Shown in pieces: positions 1 to 6,495 of a DNA stretch of 7,618 nucleotides. The stretch comes from Treponema sp. UBA2869 (GTDB lineage: Bacteria; Spirochaetota; Spirochaetia; Treponematales; Treponemataceae): assembly GCA_002350445.1 (NCBI GenBank), contig DEEV01000025.1, positions 14,487 through 22,104 on the forward strand, read 5' to 3'. A program made the position numbers and the translations under genes. Under the pieces are notes generated by a model. It had not been told where the DNA came from, searched no databases, and saw only the letters and a program-made list of their open reading frames with translations. Every line of letters starts with the position of its first letter. Position 1 is the stretch's first letter.

Positions 1-2973
1 AGGAATTTGTGCGTTTGTCGAATCTGATGTGCCGTCTGCCACTGTTCCTGTGTGGCGGCGTACCGTGCAGTTTGTAATTGTGCTGTTGTAGGCTTCTGCA
101 AAACAAGCAGTAGAGTCTGCATTGGAAAGAATATCTATAAACCATTCTGCTGTGCCGGAAAGTGTTGTTCCATTTGCATAAAAGTTTTTTCCTGTGTGAA
201 TAATTTTTCCAGCGTCGACCGTTATACTTGTTGCTCCGGTTGAAATCGAAGTTGTGCCATCAGGCATGGTTGTTTCTAAAGCATACTCTGCAGTGCTCCA
301 GCCGGAAGGGCGTGCAGCGTCATAAGCATATTCATTTGAAATTCCTGTTGTTGCGTCATTTGTTGAATAAGAACTTCCAAAAATTACAACGTCTTTTGCA
401 GAAACGAGTTTTCCATTTAAGTTTATACTGCCATTGTACAAGGCAATGTTTTCTGCAGAAACATCAGCATTTATAGAAAGTGCACCGGAACTTCGGCAAA
501 TAATAATATTTTTTGTTATAGAAATTGTTTTACCGGCAGTGCCAAAAGTCGCCGCTCCAGTTCCGTAAACATAAACGTTTGTAGCAAAATCTGCGGTTCC
601 GTTTCCGCTAAAGCTTCCGCCAAGCATATTTTCGCCGCTGCCTGTTTGTACAAAGCTTCCTGTAAAAGTCAGCGATTTCCCGCTTTCAGTTTTAAAAAGT
701 CCTGTGTTATTGATTGTAACATTTCCGCTTGAACTTAAATTGTTATTTAGAGTTATTTCTGCCCCGTTTAATGTGATTGGTCCGCCGCTTGTTTGTCCAA
801 GTGTGATATTAGTGCCGTTAATTGTACCGTTTAATACAGTTTGGCCGAGCGTTATATTTGCGCCGTTTAATATGCCTGTTATAGATGTTTCATCGAGATT
901 TACATTTGCGGCGTTTAATGTTCCGTTTATTTCCGTCTGACCGGCTGTGTGTGTAAAATCTGCATACGAAGGAGTTGAACCAATATTCATTGTTGACTGA
1001 AAGCTCACCTTGCCCGTTGTCGCAAAAGTTGCAGCGCTTGCAATAGTTCCGCCTGCGTCAAACTTGTACTCTCCAGAATTTGCGGTATCAGACACAGTTG
1101 TTATAGAAACGGCTTCATCAAAAGTTGATTTATTGCATTTTACAACGTTCAGGTCTGTAGCAGTAAAGGCTTTCAAAAAGTGAATTTCATCGGCTTCGGT
1201 TACAGTCAGTTTTGCAAGGTTTACAGTTTCTTCAAAATCTGCATTTTTTGCTTTTACAATTTCAATTTCTGTAAGCGGCGTTGTGCTTCCAATTTTTCCT
1301 TTGCACAAAATATCAGAAGTTGCTGGAACTTCAAGATTAAGTTTATATGAGCCATCTATTGTTGAATTAAAAGTGATTGTTGTTGCGCCGGCAAGTGTTG
1401 ACTTTACAGTAGAATCTGCGCCAAGTGTAACAACTCCGTTAAAGGTGATTTCCTTTCCGTTAATAATTCCATTTAATTTAGTTTTTTTAAGAGAAAGATT
1501 TGCCACATTTATAGTGCCATTGATTGTCGTTGTTCCTGAAGAAAGAATTTCGAAATCATTTGTTATTGTGGCAGTTCCTTCAAAATTATAATTTCCGCCG
1601 TTTGTGGTATCAGAAAAAGCTGTAATTACGGGAGAGCCCGAAAAAGTTGTGATTCCGCCTTTTGTGATTGTAAGATTTTCAATCTGCGGATTATCAGAAA
1701 AAGTTGTTGAAGTTGCGTTTGTAATTGTAAATGTGTCGGCAGAGAAATCACCTTCCACAGTAAAACTTCCGCCGGCTTTATCTTCTTTTATGCCTGAATA
1801 TGTTCCCGTTCCTGCCGAAAAAGTCTGAGCACCAGTGCTGTTAAAAACCAGATTTCCAGTTCCGGACATGCTTCCTGTTGAAGTTACATTAGCTTTTGCA
1901 AAAATCTGAGCATTGTTTGTAAAAGCTGTTTGAATTGTAAAAAGTTTTTCAACTGTTGTGTCGTCAGAAAAAACAATACTCCCGCTTTTTATGGAAAGTT
2001 TTTTGTATTCCGTTCCCCAGACCGGCGTTGAAGCCCCATCGTAAATTATGGAACTGTTATTTCCGTTTGTGATAGCTGGCTCTGGAGTGGCAGTTGTTCC
2101 TGTTATGCTGCCGCCCTTTATTGTTAATTCACCATTGTTTGTAATTTTTTCAGTTTTTAAGGCAGCACCCGAAGAAATTGTAAATTTCGCCTCATCTACA
2201 ATTGTGATTTCTTTTATTTCTGCAGTTGTGCTATCCAGATCTGGAGGTGTTGTAACTTTTGCAATTATTACAGTTGAATCATCTGAAGGAACCCCCAAAG
2301 CCCAGTTCCCATTTTCATTCCAGTCAGAACCAGCCCTTCCTGTCCAGACTGTTTTTGAAGAATTTATTGTAATGCCGGTTCCAAAATTCAGAACATCTGC
2401 ACTGTCGCCGTAGAAAATAACATCAGGTGCTACATTAAATGAATTTGTACCAGTGCCACTGATTATTGTTGTTCCGGTGCCATTTACAAGCAGTTTTGAT
2501 GTAACAGAAAAGCTTACGTCATTCAGGGTTAGAGAATTGCTTCCGTCATCTTCAGTATCAAACTCTGCTGTTGTAACAGTTCCATTATTTAGAATAAGGT
2601 GACCGGTATCAAGCTGACCAAGTCTTATTCTTGTAGAAATTGTCAGATTTTTACCGCCCAGGTCTATTGTTGCGGTATCGGTATCTGTAAAGATAAGAAG
2701 ATTTTGAACTGTAACATCGTTTGATAGAATTATAGAATCATTTCCGGTTATTATTGCGGTATCGCCTGATCCAGGAACTCCAGATACTCCGCTTCCATTA
2801 TTTATAGTGTTCCAGTTTTCGGCTGTATTCCAGTTATTGTCTGTTCCTCCAAGCCAATAATACGTGTATGCCTGCGCGTCTGAACAAATCATCATAAACA
2901 CGGCAAGACTGATGAGCATTTTGCAGTGTTTTTGAGAAAAAAATTCTTTGATTTTTTGCAGACAGTTACACAT
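1..2973 (-). CDS. Giant secreted beta-strand-repeat surface protein, N-terminal 991 residues (C-terminus outside window)
   Basis: One frame runs without a stop from ATG at 2973 to base 1. Residues 1-35 form a signal peptide: a long n-region with KIK and KHCK, a hydrophobic stretch LISLAVFMMIC, and a likely signal peptidase I cut after DAQA. The mature protein starts YTYYWLGGTDNNWN with N-W at 53-54; a second copy of this W...W..NW module lies at about 208-224 (TVWTGRAGSDW, NGNW). The rest is Gly/Thr/Ser/Asn-rich short beta strands of the type I-T-x-G/N-G, as expected of a beta-solenoid, with 16-residue repeats at 482-513 and 680-743. Near the window edge it carries GKNFYANGTTLSG-AEW and a further, less repetitive section. 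Such proteins in treponemes and other bacteria are large, exported and often end in an anchoring or autotransporter-like domain, which cannot be checked here. Only a weak AGAAG lies 2 nt before ATG; the internal Met19 has no better site and would lose the basic n-region. Function is unknown; adhesin is a guess. Confidence 0.85.
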   Translation of the reverse strand, partial: MCNCLQKIKEFFSQKHCKMLISLAVFMMICSDAQAYTYYWLGGTDNNWNTAENWNTINNGSGVSGVPGSGDTAIITGNDSIILSNDVTVQNLLIFTDTDTATIDLGGKNLTISTRIRLGQLDTGHLILNNGTVTTAEFDTEDDGSNSLTLNDVSFSVTSKLLVNGTGTTIISGTGTNSFNVAPDVIFYGDSADVLNFGTGITINSSKTVWTGRAGSDWNENGNWALGVPSDDSTVIIAKVTTPPDLDSTTAEIKEITIVDEAKFTISSGAALKTEKITNNGELTIKGGSITGTTATPEPAITNGNNSSIIYDGASTPVWGTEYKKLSIKSGSIVFSDDTTVEKLFTIQTAFTNNAQIFAKANVTSTGSMSGTGNLVFNSTGAQTFSAGTGTYSGIKEDKAGGSFTVEGDFSADTFTITNATSTTFSDNPQIENLTITKGGITTFSGSPVITAFSDTTNGGNYNFEGTATITNDFEILSSGTTTINGTINVANLSLKKTKLNGIINGKEITFNGVVTLGADSTVKSTLAGATTITFNSTIDGSYKLNLEVPATSDILCKGKIGSTTPLTEIEIVKAKNADFEETVNLAKLTVTEADEIHFLKAFTATDLNVVKCNKSTFDEAVSITTVSDTANSGEYKFDAGGTIASAATFATTGKVSFQSTMNIGSTPSYADFTHTAGQTEINGTLNAANVNLDETSITGILNGANITLGQTVLNGTINGTNITLGQTSGGPITLNGAEITLNNNLSSSGNVTINNTGLFKTESGKSLTFTGSFVQTGSGENMLGGSFSGNGTADFATNVYVYGTGAATFGTAGKTISITKNIIICRSSGALSINADVSAENIALYNGSINLNGKLVSAKDVVIFGSSYSTNDATTGISNEYAYDAARPSGWSTAEYALETTMPDGTTSISTGATSITVDAGKIIHTGKNFYANGTTLSGTAEWFIDILSNADSTACFAEAYNSTITNCTVRRHTGTVADGTSDSTNAQIP
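745..936 (-). repeat. Four 48-bp (16-residue) tandem beta-solenoid repeats inside the giant protein
   Basis: Residues 680-743 fall into four 16-residue units: TEINGTLNAANVNLDE, TSITGILNGANITLGQ, TVLNGTINGTNITLGQ and a degenerate TSGGPITLNGAEITLN. The shared pattern is T-x-x-N/T-G-x-hydrophobic-N-x-x-N-hydrophobic-x-L. The 16-residue period and the alternating hydrophobic, Asn and Gly positions fit one turn of a beta-helix per unit. Units 2 and 3 are also close at the DNA level (gttaatt/gtttaat blocks), so tandem duplication is likely. Confidence 0.8.
1435..1530 (-). repeat. Second block of the same 16-residue repeat (two units)
   Basis: Residues 482-513 read TTINGTINVANLSLKK and TKLNGIINGKEITFNG, matching the units at 680-711 position by position (T-x-I-N-G-T-x-N-x-A-N, then G-I-x-N-G-x-x-I-T). 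Both blocks are preceded by a related S-D-T-x-N-x-G-x-Y-x-F segment (residues 454-464 and 628-638), so the duplicated unit is longer than the 16-residue repeat itself. Confidence 0.7.
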
Positions 2974-2986
2974 ATCTTCTATATTA

Positions 2987-3014
2987 TTATCGGTCTTTTC
3001 TAAAAAAAAATCTA
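2987..3014 (-). promoter_or_regulatory. Possible sigma-28-like promoter with a T9 tract in its spacer
   Basis: On the minus strand TAGATTTT (3014-3007) is followed by ACCGATAA (2994-2987), with 16 nt between TAGA and ACCGATAA. The sigma-28 (FliA) consensus is TAAA-N15-GCCGATAA, so the -10 matches 7 of 8. Nine consecutive T (3010-3002) lie in this spacer. A start here would leave a leader of only about 8 nt. Weak call: CCGAT-type words also occur inside coding DNA in this window. Confidence 0.25.
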
Positions 3015-3039
3015 ATAAATTTAATTTTGCTGCCGATTA
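3013..3039 (+). promoter_or_regulatory. Candidate sigma-28-like promoter for the 126-residue protein gene
   Basis: TAAT at 3013-3016, a spacer of exactly 15 nt, then GCCGATTA at 3032-3039. This matches the FliA-type consensus TAAA-N15-GCCGATAA at 3 of 4 and 7 of 8 positions, with canonical spacing. It would start transcription near 3045, about 55 nt before the ATG at 3101. No convincing sigma-70 promoter was found for this gene. The assignment rests on sequence match only. Confidence 0.4.
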
Positions 3040-3044
3040 TATCA
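3036..3044 (-). promoter_or_regulatory. Extended -10 promoter element for the giant surface protein
   Basis: The minus strand reads TGATATAAT, a perfect extended -10 (TG-n-TATAAT). The region 17 nt upstream (AACTAA) is not a good -35, which extended -10 promoters tolerate. Transcription would begin near 3029, giving a leader of about 55 nt that contains the T9 tract. It overlaps the plus-strand GCCGATTA element, so polymerases on the two strands would compete. Confidence 0.5.
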
Positions 3045-3052
3045 TTAAGGAA

Positions 3053-3068
3053 TGCAAATTAGTTTGCA
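3053..3068. promoter_or_regulatory. Perfect palindrome TGCAAA-TTAG-TTTGCA, candidate operator
   Basis: Two 6-bp arms match perfectly across a 4-bp centre, between the two divergent start codons. It lies just upstream of the minus-strand extended -10 (about -24 to -39 from the predicted start) and just downstream of the predicted plus-strand start. That is a suitable position for one dimeric regulator to affect both genes. A short RNA hairpin in the plus-strand leader is an alternative; no poly-T follows, so it is not a terminator. Confidence 0.35.
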
Positions 3069-3100
3069 GTTTCTTAGAAGAATAATGGAGTGAAAGCGGC

Positions 3101-3481
3101 ATGACTACATCAATAGGTAACATTAATAGTACTTTCTCATATGGCATGGCCTCCGGTATAGGAGCTGCGGGAAAGCTTTATGTTCCTGTTAGTAAATCGG
3201 CTCTCCTTTATTCTCATTTTGATCACGTTTCAGGAGTTGCTGCAAAAGCAGGCCAGAACGGAGTTTCAATCAGTAAAATCAGAATTCTTAATTCAATTAT
3301 AGAACATCTTTCTGCAATCAAAAACGAAAAGGCTCAGTCATTTTCCAATATCAGCGATGATCAGGCAGACGTTTTGATTGAACAGTATCAGAAGCAGATT
3401 CAGCAGGCAGCAGTTCAGACTCCTTATGTTATGGCTGGCGCTCAGCCTCAGGCCGGTGCATTGTTTGCAATTGATGCATAA
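3101..3481 (+). CDS. 126-residue protein of unknown function
   Basis: I do not recognise a named family. The start is supported by GGAG at 3087-3090, 10 nt before ATG. There is no signal peptide, membrane segment or cysteine, so it is probably cytoplasmic. The N-terminal 50 residues are Gly/Ser/Ala-rich (FSYGMASGIGAAGKLYVPV) and look flexible. Residues 52-75 (QNGVSISKIRILNSIIEHL) and 86-106 (DDQADVLIEQYQKQIQQAAV) are probably amphipathic helices. The tail, about 107-126, is Ala/Gln/Gly-rich and ends LFAIDA. The helix pair with low-complexity ends resembles small structural or secreted-substrate proteins, but this is only shape. It is transcribed divergently from the giant surface protein, possibly by a sigma-28-like promoter, and converges on the GH43 gene with a 2-bp gap and no visible terminator. 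Confidence 0.85.
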   Translation: MTTSIGNINSTFSYGMASGIGAAGKLYVPVSKSALLYSHFDHVSGVAAKAGQNGVSISKIRILNSIIEHLSAIKNEKAQSFSNISDDQADVLIEQYQKQIQQAAVQTPYVMAGAQPQAGALFAIDA

Positions 3482-3483
3482 GA

Positions 3484-5085
3484 TTAATCGGTCCAAAGTT
3501 TTGCCGTATTTTGATATTTAAACCAGTCAAAATCAACATAAAAATCTTTTTTAGTATAATCACCGCCGGAAATGGCAAACATTCCGATTATTGTTCCAGA
3601 TTCATATTGTGTATTTTCTGAACTTAAAACATTTGTGCTGATATTGTCTGCAAAAAGAAACATATTTCGTTCATCTGCGCCGTATTCAAAGCGAAGATTT
3701 TGTTTTTCACAGACTACACGAATTGTAAGCGTGCAGTGAGAGGTTCCGCCCGTCATTATTTCTTCTGCAAGCAGAGTTTCTTTTCCATTTTCTGTTTTTA
3801 TAAGCTGAAGAGATATAACCATTCCTTTGTTTATAATTTGCAGCATGTAGTTGTACGCTTCTGATTGAAAGCAGCAGATTCCGGCTTTGTCGCCGACGCT
3901 AGAAAAATAGCATTCAAGGCGGGTGCTTGCTTCAAAAGAAAATGCAGTCTGACGTCTTCCAACAAAGCTTATTATGTTATTTGAATTGATATTTGAGAGC
4001 GGAGCACCACCGTACATCCGTAAATTTCCGATATTTTCGCTGCAGTTTATATACTCTGGGTTACGGCTTTTAAGACTTATCCAAAAATTATCAAGTTCAT
4101 TTGTATTAAAATCATCAATAACGGGAAATTCAACCGAATCGGCATCTTCGTTGTTGCGTTTTACAACGTGCCCTGTAAAGCTAAAGGCTTGCTCAATGGT
4201 TTTTGTTTCAAAGCTTGGAACCGGCATTCCGTTTTCCCACTTTACGGGAACCATAAAAGTTTCGTTTCCCATCGTGCAGAATTTTTTCTTTGTATTTAAC
4301 GGCCGGGTTGCATTACAAGTCATCCACCAGAATTTGTCGTTGTTGCAGAAAAATTCTGCCCCGCAGGTTCCTGTAATTTTGGCATTTGCGCCCAAGTGAC
4401 TGTGCGTAAAAAAAGGTTCAGTTCCGCTTTTCCAGTCATCAGTTAGTTTGTCTGATACAGCCAGCCAGACTTCTTTTTCAAGAATATTCTGACCTTTGGA
4501 ATATAAAAGAAAATATTTTCCATCGATTTTATAAATGTGAGGCGATTCAACTATTTGAGAAGAAAATTTAAGGATTGTTTTTGATTCGCCTGTAAATTTA
4601 AATGTGTCGGTATTGAATTTCTGGACAAAAATTTCCGAGATAAAATCTTCTGAATCCTGATTTTCGGGGCTTTTTTTTACGGCACAGTACCAGCAGGTTT
4701 CGTTTTCATCAAAAAAAAGTGAAGGGTAGAAATTCTGCTCAGTTTTGATTTCGATTGGAGCAGACCAGTTTGATTCAGATTCTATTGCTGAAGTTATAAA
4801 AATTCTAGAAGAATCTGCGTTCGAAAAAATGCAATAAAAAACGCCTTCGCTAAAGCGAATTACAGGTGCTTTTATTGGACCTGTTTCGGAAATGTCTTTG
4901 TAATTTGATTGATTAAGAATGTTGCCAATTTGTTTCCATTTTACGCCGTCTTTGCTTTTGAATAGGGGAAGGGCAGGAAAGAGAGTGTAGCTCGCCGCTG
5001 TAAGATAAAATCTTTCTTTTTTGCAGCAGATTGAAGCGTCTGGATAGAAACCTTGAAGTACAGGATTTATGATTCTGGTTGCCAT
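3484..5085 (-). CDS. GH43 family beta-xylosidase/arabinofuranosidase-like protein with altered active site
   Basis: The 533 residues have the usual length and two-domain build of GH43 beta-xylosidases. The five-bladed propeller spans about 4-290 and starts NPVLQGFYPDASI, with D16 as the general base. Also present are LFKSKDGVKW (41-50), VESPHIYKIDGKYFLL with E180 as the general acid, and WWM...TRPL at 253-263 with the conserved Arg261. GNETFMVPVKWENGMPVP closes the domain. About 320-526 is the beta-xylosidase C-terminal sandwich: DDFN at the start, FVGRRQTAFSFEA in the middle, YVDFDWFKY at the end. No signal peptide, so cytoplasmic; members release xylose or arabinose from short oligosaccharides. 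Three usual pocket residues differ: the GIDPSLFFDDDG-type motif reads NFYPSLFFDENE (Asp to Tyr120), G-I-W-A-P reads G-I-K-A-P-like (Lys72), and the GHA(D/S) His is Gly242. Activity is therefore doubtful or changed. AGGA lies 8 nt before ATG. Confidence 0.9.
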   Translation of the reverse strand: MATRIINPVLQGFYPDASICCKKERFYLTAASYTLFPALPLFKSKDGVKWKQIGNILNQSNYKDISETGPIKAPVIRFSEGVFYCIFSNADSSRIFITSAIESESNWSAPIEIKTEQNFYPSLFFDENETCWYCAVKKSPENQDSEDFISEIFVQKFNTDTFKFTGESKTILKFSSQIVESPHIYKIDGKYFLLYSKGQNILEKEVWLAVSDKLTDDWKSGTEPFFTHSHLGANAKITGTCGAEFFCNNDKFWWMTCNATRPLNTKKKFCTMGNETFMVPVKWENGMPVPSFETKTIEQAFSFTGHVVKRNNEDADSVEFPVIDDFNTNELDNFWISLKSRNPEYINCSENIGNLRMYGGAPLSNINSNNIISFVGRRQTAFSFEASTRLECYFSSVGDKAGICCFQSEAYNYMLQIINKGMVISLQLIKTENGKETLLAEEIMTGGTSHCTLTIRVVCEKQNLRFEYGADERNMFLFADNISTNVLSSENTQYESGTIIGMFAISGGDYTKKDFYVDFDWFKYQNTAKLWTD

Positions 5086-5089
5086 AAAA

Positions 5090-5137
5090 TGCGTCCTTAA
5101 CCTAGATTTATGATAAGGGCATTTTTACAAGGACGCA
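5090..5137. repeat. 9-bp perfect inverted repeat flanking the GH43 promoter and covering its ribosome-binding site
   Basis: TGCGTCCTT at 5090-5098 and AAGGACGCA at 5129-5137 are exact reverse complements, separated by 30 bp. Read toward GH43, one arm overlaps the -35 element and the other contains the AAGGA Shine-Dalgarno just before ATG. It could be a pair of operator half-sites about 39 bp apart. In transcripts reading through from the permease gene it could form a hairpin that hides the GH43 ribosome-binding site. It is poorly suited as a terminator: the loop is long and only four T follow on the minus strand. Confidence 0.55.
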
Positions 5138-5138
5138 A
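5110..5138 (-). promoter_or_regulatory. Predicted sigma-70-type promoter of the GH43 gene
   Basis: On the minus strand TTGCGT (5138-5133) is followed, after exactly 17 nt, by TATCAT (5115-5110), one mismatch from TATAAT. Two A-tracts (5157-5150 and 5147-5141) lie immediately upstream of the -35, like an UP element. The predicted start is near 5103, leaving a leader of about 18 nt with AAGGA well placed. The -35 is only 3 of 6 to consensus. Confidence 0.45.
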
Positions 5139-5172
5139 TGTTTTTTTACTTTTTTTTATGATTTTTAAGCTT

Positions 5173-6489
5173 TTAAGACCAAACAAACCAGAGCAGAATT
5201 GCGGCAGCGGCTGTAGTCAGAATTGTGAATGGCGCACTGATTTTTAAGAAGCCCGGGAAGGTAATAGGATGTCCTTCTTTTTTTAGGATCCCCATTGCAA
5301 CAACATTCGCAGAAGCTCCAAACGGAGTAAGATTTCCGCCAAGACAGGAACCAATCAAAAGTGCAAACATAAAAAGCTCTTTTTGAATTCCAAGAGTTGT
5401 TGCTAAAGTTCCGGCTACCGGAAGCATAACAATGATGTAAGGTACGTTATCGACAAAACCCGAAATTAAAACAGAGAATGCAAGAATTAAAATAAAGCCT
5501 GCTAATTTGCTGCCGTTGGTAAGGTTTGCAAGCCAAAGGGCAAAATCATCAAGAAGACCAGCTTCGCTGATTGCTCCTACAATTACAAAAATGCCTATTA
5601 AAAAGGCTATTGTTTCCCAGTCCAGTTCTTTTACAAGAGTCCAGATTTCACCCGCATTTTTTTTCTGATTAAAATGATACCACAAAAGTCCTATAAGTCC
5701 GAGCCCTAGTACAAAGCAGCCTGAACTGTAACCAAGTTCTGTGCTTAAAAAAGAAATTACGGCAAGACCGGCAATCATAATTAAAAGCAGATAAAGCGGT
5801 AAGTAAGAAATTACGGTTTCGCGTTCAACCGTTGCCTTTTCCTTTGCATTTTTGAAAAAACAGTAAAAGAAAGTACAGCCGACAAGAAGCCCTGCCTGAA
5901 TAAAGAAGCAGATAGAAATCTTTCCCTGATGAATAAAAAAGTCGTTAAAAGTGTAATGTGCATAGCTTGCAAAAATCATGCTTGGTGGGTCGCCGACTAA
6001 AGTTGCGGTTCCTTCCAGGTTAGACATAAGTGCAAGACCAATCATAAATGGCACAGGATTCAGTTTAAGTTTTTTAGAAAGGGCAAGTGCAATTGGCGCC
6101 ATAACTAAAACAGTAGCTACGTTTTCGACGAAAATTGAAATGATGCCGGTCATTGCAAGAATCAGGACAACGGCAATTCCTGTGTTTGGCGAAACTGCAA
6201 CAAGCGCGTCTGCAATTCGTGCCGGCACCTTTGAGTAAATAAAAAGTGCGGCAATAATCATACTGCCTACGTAAATCATAAGAATGTTCCAGTTTATAAG
6301 TTCAAAAAAAATGTGAAAAAGAAGATTGCCGGTATTTTCTGATGCAGTAAAAATACTTCCCGCTGTAAGTCCCAGAATAATTGAGGCAAGTGCTGCGGCG
6401 CTGGTAAACCAGACTTTCTTTTCCTGAAAAATAATTACAAGCAGATACATCACAAGTGCGATGCCAAGAATTAACCATTTGATATTCAT
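5173..6489 (-). CDS. ArsB/NhaD superfamily permease (SLC13/CitMHS-like ion transporter)
   Basis: 438 residues, mostly membrane, with about 10-11 hydrophobic segments (for example 4-21, 27-47, 68-85, 104-122, 192-212, 229-249, 256-271, 291-309, 328-346, 415-437). The two inverted halves of the ion-transporter fold each show a signature. First half: VENVATVLVMAP (121-132) and LEGTATLVGDPPSMI (158-172). Second half: VDNVPYIIVMLPV (346-358) and GGNLTPFGASANVVAMG (384-400). The T-x-x-G-D-P-P and N-L-T-P-x-G-A-S-A-N hairpins are typical of the P-protein/ArsB-like branch. Members move arsenite, Na+ in exchange for H+, or organic anions; the substrate cannot be told from sequence, and no ars genes are nearby. 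Start: no Shine-Dalgarno precedes ATG at 6489, and the next Met (14) has none either, so a leaderless message is likely. It lies 87 bp upstream of GH43 on the same strand with no clear terminator between. Confidence 0.9.
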   Translation of the reverse strand: MNIKWLILGIALVMYLLVIIFQEKKVWFTSAAALASIILGLTAGSIFTASENTGNLLFHIFFELINWNILMIYVGSMIIAALFIYSKVPARIADALVAVSPNTGIAVVLILAMTGIISIFVENVATVLVMAPIALALSKKLKLNPVPFMIGLALMSNLEGTATLVGDPPSMIFASYAHYTFNDFFIHQGKISICFFIQAGLLVGCTFFYCFFKNAKEKATVERETVISYLPLYLLLIMIAGLAVISFLSTELGYSSGCFVLGLGLIGLLWYHFNQKKNAGEIWTLVKELDWETIAFLIGIFVIVGAISEAGLLDDFALWLANLTNGSKLAGFILILAFSVLISGFVDNVPYIIVMLPVAGTLATTLGIQKELFMFALLIGSCLGGNLTPFGASANVVAMGILKKEGHPITFPGFLKISAPFTILTTAAAAILLWFVWS

Positions 6490-6495
6490 AGTTTT

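Noticed and set aside
52..2413. Several plus-strand open frames of 60-120 codons across the first 2.4 kb
   Set aside because: They lie opposite the continuous 991-codon minus-strand frame, have Cys/Phe/Val-rich low-complexity translations mirroring its repeats, and lack ribosome-binding sites.
1..2973. Repeat-rich region as a CRISPR array or non-coding tandem repeat
   Set aside because: Repeats are imperfect, in frame, vary at the protein level as beta-solenoid units, and have no constant spacer-repeat pattern.
3485..3492. ACCGATTA on the minus strand as another sigma-28-like -10
   Set aside because: It is the coding end of GH43 (Thr-Asp-stop). Like GCCGATTC at 4135-4142, it shows such words arise by chance here and limits confidence in the intergenic matches.
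3974..4399. 141-codon plus-strand frame inside the GH43 gene
   Set aside because: It is antisense to well-conserved GH43 motifs; its translation looks like no protein family and no start signals precede it.
4671..4718. Two 8-base homopolymers (T8 at 4671-4678, A8 at 4711-4718) inside the GH43 coding region as a frame-switch
   Set aside because: Each encodes ordinary residues (Lys-Lys, Phe-Phe), such runs are common in AT-rich genes, and the reading frame is intact.
5978..6238. 86-codon plus-strand frame inside the permease gene
   Set aside because: Antisense to the conserved ENVATV and GDPPS motifs of the permease, so a shadow.
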